A DNA stretch of 64,000 bases from Pogonophryne albipinna (taxonomy: Eukaryota; Chordata; Actinopteri; Perciformes; Artedidraconidae), in NCBI GenBank assembly GCA_028583405.1, contig CM053253.1:5062796-5126795 (forward strand). Reading direction: 5' to 3'. The position numbers were made by a program, and so were the translations under genes. The notes beneath the pieces were generated by a model. That model was not told the origin of the DNA. It did not search any database and saw only the letters and a program-made list of their open reading frames with translations. Numbering within the stretch: position 1 is the stretch's first letter; each line of letters starts with the position of its first letter. This document shows, piece by piece, positions 52,691-64,000 of the stretch.

Positions 52691-53607
52691 GGCACAGAAT
52701 AAAGGGGAAACTGATACAATCTAAAATGTTGTATGTGACGTTACATTTGACCACTGGTTTTCTTGACTTTAGGAGGTCTTCCCTACAAGAAAGCCCATCA
52801 AAGTGAGAACAAAGTCTACAGCGTGTGTGTGTATTTTACCCTGAGGCCAACTGTAAGCCCTGTGTAGAATATTTAAAATATAAAACAAAGTATAACCAGC
52901 TCTGGTCGTCGTGTAACTTTCTTGTGTTTATACACGTTCATCTGCAACGTTTTTTCTGCCAACATGGTGAAAGTCAGCTGTAACGTTTCCACACAGATCC
53001 CAGAGCAGCCGGCTGCAGATCAGCCTGAGGAGCTTCCTCCACGCTTCACAGAGCGAAGACCTTATTCCTCACATTTCATCCCACTCGTTGTGATGTGACA
53101 GTTTGCTGGTCCGCTGCACACTCACTGTCACTGTGTATCGCTGCAGGCATGATGTATGCGCCACTGCCTGGGTGCTCGCTGTGATACAGTGCCAAGCATA
53201 CAGTGTAAATCCCGTTTGATATTCACAGACTTAACTGATTGTAACGTCCTGTTGACCCTCTGTGCTGGTGTGAGCTTATATAACGCCAGCTGTGTGTCTC
53301 TGCACTGAATTAATCTACATTTATTCCACATGGTGGAAGGAATTAGTCTGATGCTGCTTCTCTTCGGATAGAGTTAACACTGACAAACTGGAGCCTAGAA
53401 ATATTCAGTATTATTAGATTACTATTCAGGCCTTAGTTTTGGTTCATAAGGTGAAACATTTCACAAAAGGCTTACTAGGAAAATGGAAAACATCTACACG
53501 TACTACACTGCACGAAAGCATTGCAGTTAAATAAGTTGGTGCAAGACTTCCTACCTGAAATTAAAAAACAATGCTTCGGCAAAAATAATTAAAACATATA
53601 TTTTTTT
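52691..53607. other. unassigned sequence
   Basis: No gene or mobile element is recognised between the local duplication copy 1 and the tiny retroposon. Confidence 0.4.
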
Positions 53608-53614
53608 AATTATC

Positions 53615-53681
53615 AATCAATCAATCAATCAATGTTTATTTATATAGCCCAATATCACAAATGTTACATTTGTCTCAGTGG
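53615..53681 (-). mobile_element. tiny retroposon copy 2 (67 bp)
   Basis: It has the same 48-nt core as the insertion at 24351, identical in sequence and with the same 5' boundary, plus a slightly longer (ATTG)n tail. A perfect 7-bp duplication, AATTATC, flanks it (53608-53614 and 53682-53688). Confidence 0.85.
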
Positions 53682-53835
53682 AATTATCGAAGCCTCTGCT
53701 TTCTTTTCCGTTGTAAACAAAAAGTATAACCATGTATAACAGATAATAAGTAAATACAACTGGGTGTGTATGCTCCTACATTCATTCATGAACCTTGACA
53801 TTTGCAAGGGTTGTGTTCGTTTCAGAATTTTCCAA

Positions 53836-54036
53836 TTTTAACTGAAAATAAGGACTCACTTACAAAAAGTACAAAATATGTCTTCTGAATATACAGTATC
53901 AACATATTGTCCCCTTAGCAACTGAGCAAAAGAGCTTGCTAAGTGACAATCAAGTAGTATTTGCTAGTAAACTGACAGTTTCCAAGCTAAGGTATCTTTT
54001 CCTTTCCTCATGAGAATAAAACACCAGAAGAGAATC
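53836..54036 (+). repeat. local duplication, copy 2
   Basis: This is the second copy of the block at 52472-52690, about 1.35 kb away, ending at AGAAGAGAATCAAGC where copy 1 has AGGAGAGAATTAGTG. Confidence 0.85.
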
Positions 54037-57335
<3,299 letters not shown>

Positions 57336-57435
57336 CAACCTAACGGCCCAGACGCCGGCTCTGCACACACACACCGTACACTCACACAAACACAGTTAGA
57401 CCCCAGGGTGTTGTCCCGCGGCTCGGCTCTGAGAG
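57336..57435 (+). CDS. candidate internal exon, plus strand
   Basis: A strong polypyrimidine tract ends in TCTCTCCACAG, followed by 100 bases with one open frame and a donor, CTGAGAG/GTAATT. The frame begins QPNGPDAGSAHTH and ends LSRGSALR, entering in phase 0 and leaving in phase 1. CpG-rich codons near the end (TCCCGCGGCTCGG) support coding, while the CACACACAC segment in the middle argues for caution because CA repeats are everywhere here. No domain is recognised. If real, it belongs to a gene transcribed opposite to the minus-strand exons. Confidence 0.35.
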
Positions 57436-57483
57436 GTAATTCATCACTTCTATATTCATATCAACTAGCCTAGTTTACCCTGC

Positions 57484-58943
<1,460 letters not shown>

Positions 58944-59842
58944 TAATGGTAAATGGACTGTACTTATATAGCGCTTTATCCAGTCTTTAAGCCCCCTCAA
59001 AGCGCTTTACATACTACATGTCATTTACCCATTCATACAGAGCAGTGTACCTTACTCTAGGACTAGGGCTGAACGATTCATCGATTTTAAATCGAAATCG
59101 CAATTTGAAATGATGCGATTATTAAATCGCAAAGCCTGCAATTTTTTTAAACATTTTTTTATTTATTTTTACATTTGTATTTGTTCTTCTTGTGTGTCAG
59201 TCATCCACACCAATCAGAAGTGCTGTGCTCCACATGTACCAGCCATTGTTAACCAATCAGAAGTGGCCCATGAGAGAAGGGGATAGACAGATTGATCCAA
59301 TCACCTGCCAAGTATTTTTGAAAGTGCCTGCCCTTTCCAAATGGCTTCCAATGGAGCTTTCCTAGATGGTTTGGTGAACCATCTGAGTCAGGTTAGTAAT
59401 GCTCCATCACGTGTTTCTATTACAGGGTGAATCTTAAACTGAAGCTTGACTTTAAAGCAACCCAATGGAAGTTTCATGTAAGTTTAGTTCTTTCACTCGT
59501 AGCTCGGGCTGCGGGGGTGCTAGAGACGGGAGCACGTTGATGCGACCTTCCTAGCCGGAGATATGGCCGCATTTTACAATAAACTTCCGTTGGGTCGCTT
59601 AAAAACAAATATTGCAAATCGAATCGCAATATCTGTCAGAAAAATCGCAATTAGATTTTTTCCGAAAATCGTGCAGCCCTATCTAGGACCTAACATTCAC
59701 ACACATTCACACACCGTTGGCCATGCCGTCGGGAGCAACTCAGGGTTAAGTATCTTGCCCAAGGATACATCGACATGTTGGCTGCATGGGCTGGGATCGA
59801 ACCCACAACCTTCTGGTTGAAAGACGACCGCACTCCCTCGTA
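58944..59842 (-). mobile_element. tRNA-derived SINE split by a hAT element
   Basis: On the minus strand the tRNA-like head contains GGGTTCGATCCCAG (B box, about 59790-59803). It is followed by the body CCTTGGGCAAGATACTTAAC and, after the insertion at 59064-59681, the tail GGATAAAGCGCTATATAAG. The A-box end is missing at the right border, so the head is truncated. It is a common fish tRNA SINE type. Confidence 0.85.
59064..59681. mobile_element. hAT-type element nested in the SINE
   Basis: The ends TAGGGCTGAACGATTCATCG and AAATCGTGCAGCCCTA are inverted. A perfect 8-bp duplication, TCTAGGAC, flanks it (59056-59063 and 59682-59689). Subterminal AAATCGAAATCGCAAT and ATCGCAATTAGATTT are typical of this group. 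There is no transposase frame. Confidence 0.95.
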
Positions 59843-59868
59843 ATAAAAAAAATCTCAGTCTCTCTTTT

Positions 59869-60453
59869 ACCTCATTCACACCAACGCAACTCCGGTTCAA
59901 GCACTGTGCTAGAGCTTTTCAGGTTCAGAACCGGTTCTTCGGTTTAGCTCCGGCTCTTTTCACACCGCTCAGAGTCCGACTGGTGCTGCGTCATTGCGTC
60001 ATCGTTTGCGTCATGACGTAACCGTTTACGTGCCTGCTTCATAAAGCCAAACCGCGCGGAAACCCCTCACAGCTGACACCGACAACAACAACAATGGCCG
60101 ATTGTGCTCCAGCTTCCTCTGTACCTCTTCGGAAGACCAGATTCCCAGTAGGTAGCTGGTCTCTTGAGTGGACCACTGCTGCTTGTTAAGTGTCTCCATC
60201 GTTGTGTACAAACTGGATAAGCCGGCTTTTTGTTGTTGATCAGGAGTTGATCCCGCCCCTGCCCCTGCCCCCGCCTCGACGTTAGCGTGACGTATGCGGT
60301 GCTTTTGCTCTGGCCGGACAATTTGTTGGTGCTCGAAATGAACCGGATTCCGGAGCTAAGAGGCTGCTCCGCTGCGGTGTGAACAGGAAAACCCGGTGCT
60401 TTTCAAGCTCTAGCTCCGAACCGGCCCTGAAAGACCGTTGGTGTGAATGAGGT
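59869..60453. mobile_element. MITE with 18-bp perfect TIR and a Myb-like remnant
   Basis: ACCTCATTCACACCAACG at the left is matched exactly by CGTTGGTGTGAATGAGGT at the right. Subterminal GGTTCAGAACCGG and GCTCCGAACCGG also mirror each other. It carries part of a Myb/SANT-like protein on the minus strand, so it probably derives by internal deletion from a PIF/Harbinger-like element. A 3-bp target is not clear. Confidence 0.8.
60101..60199 (-). pseudogene. Myb/SANT-like (trihelix) domain remnant
   Basis: From an ATG at 60199 the minus strand encodes METLNKQQ followed by WSTQETSYLLGIWSSEEVQR and KLEHN. The pattern W-x2-ET-x2-L-x2-IW-x2-E-x-VQ-x-KLE fits the first half of the Myb/SANT-like DNA-binding domain found in PIF/Harbinger accessory proteins and related host genes. 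After about residue 33 the sequence stops resembling the domain (LLLLSVSAVRG), so the second half is deleted or shifted. It cannot encode a working protein. Confidence 0.65.
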
Positions 60454-61215
60454 ATTTGAGGCGTTTACTGAACAAGTCCTTTCTCAGTGATACTTTTGGC
60501 CTAACTAAAATAACTAAAGAACTGAATTTGTCCCATTTCCAATAATGGATTACACTTTATGAAAACATTGCTTGTACTTTTTATGTTTTTTACCTTTGAA
60601 GTTTGCACCTGTTTCAGTTGCTCCTGCCGGAAGAAGTTTGGATAACTCTCTGTTTACCAAACACAATGTTTAACTTCAAACACGCTACTTTCAAATATAC
60701 AAAGGTTGCATTTACACTCTGACTATTGCTCCACGTTCTCCTCTCTTTCCTCCTAACAGCACACAGCCTTGTTAAAGCTTTCTAAAGATATTCCATCTGG
60801 CAGTCATCCAGGATGTCTCTCTATTTCTAATGTGTGTCTCCTGTGACCTGAAGCATCCTTCTTACACACCAACACAGAAACAGTGACTGATTTAGACTCC
60901 AGTGCCTCTTCACACCTCCTCTGGTCACTTTCACTAACTGGGGCAAACATGTATTTTCTTCAGGGTCACAGCAAACTACACAAAGTCACGGATCCTGTTT
61001 TTGGTGCAAAGGAAAATTGGATTAGATTTTTCTCTGAAGAAACCTACTGCAGCATTAAACACTTATAGTGGGACAAGAATCAGATGATAGCACTTGGTTT
61101 ATATTATAAATGGTATCTTTTTAAAGATATAGTAAGGACATTTTTTTTTTTTACTTATCGGTGAAGTAAACTTGGGTTTAAGTGTTATATTTTTAACATT
61201 CATTGTATTTATCCA
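60454..61215. other. unassigned sequence
   Basis: No gene or mobile element is recognised. Confidence 0.4.
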
Positions 61216-61706
61216 GGGTATATGCAGGAATCCTGAAGTCAAATGTAATCCCTTTCAAGACCTTTTTTAAGACCCTTTCCATACATTTTAAGACCTCATC
61301 GCCACTTCAAGTTTTAATCGGTTACCTTGGCGACACACTTTACCTCACATTGACTATATACAGTATTGATTGTCCTTCCTCCTTATCTTTCAACCATTTG
61401 GACGCAGACTCTCCATAACGATGTTGTTTAGCAACCGGCGTAAACGGACCTTTGCGCGCCATCAAGCAGTGAACGTGCGATGTCCTGTTCAGATGACGTC
61501 AAACCCAACGGGATGCCATAAATAAACTACACAGAATCACACTACACACCTACGCAATGATTACATTCAGGCACACTGTAGAATACAACCTCTTTGGACA
61601 ATTCATATACTTATTGAAGACAAGCTACAAAATGTAATACCTTGGAAAATGCCGTTTAATACTTTTTCTCACCTTAAATTTTTTAGGGATATTACCTGCT
61701 GCTTTT
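61216..61706. mobile_element. possible decayed hAT MITE
   Basis: CCAGGGTATATGCAGG at the left and the repeated TTTCAAGACC, TTTAAGACCC and TTTTAAGACCTC recall a fish hAT MITE with CAGGG ends. The right side (TTTTTTAGGGATATTACCTGC) is only a poor match. Boundaries are approximate. Confidence 0.4.
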
Positions 61707-61944
61707 AGGCTTTAACATAGGGTGGGATTCCAGCTCATGTCTAACTTATTTTAATAAATGCTATAACATCAACTTAAAACCTGACTTATTGTGTTGTCAA
61801 AAATCACATATTTCCAAATTTGCCCAGTAGAAAAAGTCTTTCTTACAGTGACAATGACTAAAGATAGACATTGAATCACTCTGGCCTCCACCATAACCAT
61901 CACCCAGTGATGTCACTTAAACTAATAGCCGAGGTTTCACAATC

Positions 61945-62147
61945 ATGTACGAGACCGCTGGCAGCTTCTTTCCCAGCATGCAGTGCGACTGTCCTCTCGG
62001 GTATTGCAGTAGTGTGGATGGATTACCGGCGATGTCATCAGACCGAGACGCACAGCAGCAGCAGACATTTTCTAGCAGCGACACAGCAGACATTGCACCG
62101 CTGGCCTCAAAACACAACGCAGCATGGCCCCGTTTACAGGAGACGGG
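61945..62147 (+). CDS. candidate first coding exon, plus strand
   Basis: An ATG at 61945 opens a frame starting MYETAGSFFPSMQCDC, containing LPAMSSDRDAQQQQTFSSSD and ending NAAWPRLQET. It meets a donor (GAGACGGG/GTGAGG) after 67 codons plus two bases. The composition (Cys, Asp, Gln and Ser mixed, without repeats) looks protein-like. The ATG context is poor (AATCATGT), and the frame is open only 10 codons upstream, so no acceptor is needed. I recognise no domain. Other frames are also open here, which weakens the call. Confidence 0.35.
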
Positions 62148-62284
62148 GTGAGGTTACCCAAATGCTGTTCCTTTTGTTCTATCCGACTAGAGGACGGATG
62201 GAGATAAAGGAACTAGATCTAACTTTCTGCTTTCACTCAGTCAGAGAGGATGATTCACACATCCAGCTCTGAAGACAGCCTCTG

Positions 62285-62340
62285 GATTACATTACAGTTA
62301 ACTGACAATTTTATCCAAAGCAACTAACAATAGGGGCAAT
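62285..62340 (-). mobile_element. LINE2/SINE-type 3' tail fragment
   Basis: On the plus strand TTACATTACAGTTAACTGAC followed by TTTTATCCAAAGCAACTAAC is the complement of the tail seen at 851-896 (GTCGCTTTGGATAAAAGCG). Only the tail is recognisable. Confidence 0.65.
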
Positions 62341-63615
62341 CAGGCGATGTGAACTCAGAACAGAAAGAACACTAGCTTTTTTGGTAGATTTGAATGGCCT
62401 ATATAGGTGAAGTCGAACAGGTGGGTTTTCAATCTGCAACCAAAGATCTGTAGACTTTAATATTTTTCTGATCAATGGGCAGCTTGTTTTAACTTTATGG
62501 AGTAAACTGGTAATACACAAATTGTTAATAGAAAATAGCTCTCTCATGCACAAGTCTTGACACGTATGGACACTAAAACTGTCTAATGCCCAACACCAGG
62601 AAAGAAACCTGAACAATCATTAATAAGATCAAACATGCTAACAACGTTTTACTGAAACGTCTGCTAGAATTTCTTTTGAAACAATGTTAAACAAATATAA
62701 ATCACAGCATAGTAACTTTGATTTACTTTAACACTTCTCTAGAGGGAGAGTTTTTAGAAGTAGTGGTTGATTTGTAACTTGATCTTTTTCAGTCCATTGC
62801 AGCCAGTTTGCAGCCACTCTATTTGTTTCACACGAAGATGTCCCACGTGAGTCCTTAGTATTGTGTCTAATCCAGACTTTAATGGATTTGTATTGGCTCA
62901 AATAAACCCAGTGAAATGCTGTTCTTCTCTCTAGTATTAACATCATCTCTACCATCGCACAGCCTCCTAATAACGCTGTGTATTATACTTTCTCTAGTGC
63001 TGAATAAACGCTCAGAAGTAAGGTTTCCAACTGAGCTTGGCGTAAAGTGTGATCTCTCTTTACAGTTAAACTCCAACTTCTCTTCTCCAACATTAAAGTG
63101 TGCATCGTGTCCTGTGTTCAGTGTAGAGCTGGACAGACGGTAAAATGAAACTCACATCTTTACATCAGCCTGCTGCCAGGATATTCTGAGCCATCTGTGT
63201 GCCGTGAGATCTGCTGCCAAATATCTGCTTTACAACAGGACTTCACACGCTGAGTGACGGGCTGTAATGTAACTAAACGCTTACAAATGAACACGTATTA
63301 AAACGTTTTACACTCAGGTGAATGCAGGCGGGGTTGTTATTAGCGACAACACATCCCTGACGGCACCAATCTGTCTGAATCTGGATCTCATATCCAAATC
63401 AGATCGAATTTGAACAAACTCAATCAAAAATCTAAGTTTTTAACACTTTTCTCCCCTGTCTTGCAAACCGTCTGTATATATAAACGTTGTGTCTATAAGA
63501 GAAATATAGTTTAACCATTTATAACTTTCTTGTCGGTTGAAACGATTTATTCAATCAAACTGACTGAGACAAAGATTTCCCAGAAAAAAGTATATTCATT
63601 TTTGATGGGCAACAC
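62341..63615. other. unassigned sequence
   Basis: No gene or mobile element is recognised. Confidence 0.4.
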
Positions 63616-63619
63616 TTAA

Positions 63620-64000
63620 AGGTGGGGTAGGTAAGTTTCAGAAACCGGCTCGAGTGCACTAACATTTGAAAGTACACAGCCGAAAAGAATCCGCCCCTTC
63701 CTTCAGACTTCCTAACAGAGCACCTCCTCCAACACACACGAACGCGCACATGACGTCAGCAGACTGGTGAAAGTGGCCGCCTGTTGCTGGCGAGTCATTG
63801 AAGTACTGCTGCAATGCACGCCCAATGACGGCACGCCCAATGAGGGCACGAGATACATTTGTGCGTGCACGAGATGAAAGGCTGACAGACAGAGCGGCAA
63901 TCCGCTGGTCGTACTTTTTACAGCACCACGGCTTCCACAGATGACATTTTTTAATGGATTTTTTGTCAAAGCACTTCAGATATTCATTGCTATCGGGATG
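63620..64000 (+). mobile_element. TTAA-type MITE (AGGTGGGGTAGGT family), cut by the window edge
   Basis: After TTAA (63616-63619) it starts AGGTGGGGTAGGTAAGTTTC. It then follows the copy at 50540 through GGCTGACAGAC, CAGCACCACGGCTTCCACAG and TTGCTATCGGGATG, where the window ends. It contains an insert relative to that copy near 63755-63830 (GACTGGTGAAAGTGGCCGCC). The right end must lie shortly beyond the window. Confidence 0.9.

Overview
The window looks like non-coding DNA (introns and intergenic sequence) from a teleost fish, probably a spiny-rayed species. The reasons are very long (CA)n arrays, tRNA-derived SINEs whose tails resemble fish LINE tails, many short hAT-type and TTAA-type non-autonomous transposons, and solo LTRs. 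There are no prokaryotic features: no operons, no ribosome binding sites and no long clean reading frames. Family names come from terminal repeats, target-site duplications (TSDs) and recall of typical fish repeats. No database was searched.

Coding content is small. I can support a few candidate exons from splice signals. On the minus strand there is a Ser-rich internal exon (51162-51398), a probable first coding exon in a CpG-rich patch (3782-3846) and a weaker first-exon candidate (33220-33290). All three end in phase 2, so they could be alternative 5' exons splicing to one shared exon beyond the left edge of the window. On the plus strand there are an exon-like segment (57336-57435) and a possible first exon (61945-62147). 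No gene is identified with confidence.

Most of the rest is mobile DNA, often nested. From 4.1 to 8.1 kb, a hAT-type MITE is followed by a long-inverted-repeat element carrying a broken CXC-domain gene and split by a younger hAT insertion, then by a 25-bp-TIR MITE with an internal duplication. From 8.8 to 12.3 kb there is a segmental duplication in which one copy holds a hAT MITE and the other preserves the empty target site. From 20.2 to 25.2 kb there are two solo LTRs. The second contains a MITE, which contains a dimeric SINE, which contains a 64-bp retroposon. From 31.7 to 33.0 kb there is a LINE fragment with a hAT MITE holding a TTAA element. From 37.3 to 43.3 kb there are three hAT MITEs and a third solo LTR. 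From 48 to 54 kb there are a palindromic MITE, a TTAA MITE, the Ser-rich exon and a local duplication flanking a second copy of the tiny retroposon. From 58.9 to 60.5 kb there is a SINE split by a hAT element, next to a MITE retaining part of a Myb/SANT-like reading frame.

Six long (CA)n blocks and a 493-bp GAA/GTA/GCA array dominate the simple repeats. I see no convincing novel functional system. The most informative signals are the phase-matched minus-strand exons, the fixed-length tiny retroposon, the CXC-bearing long-TIR element and the dated insertion nests.
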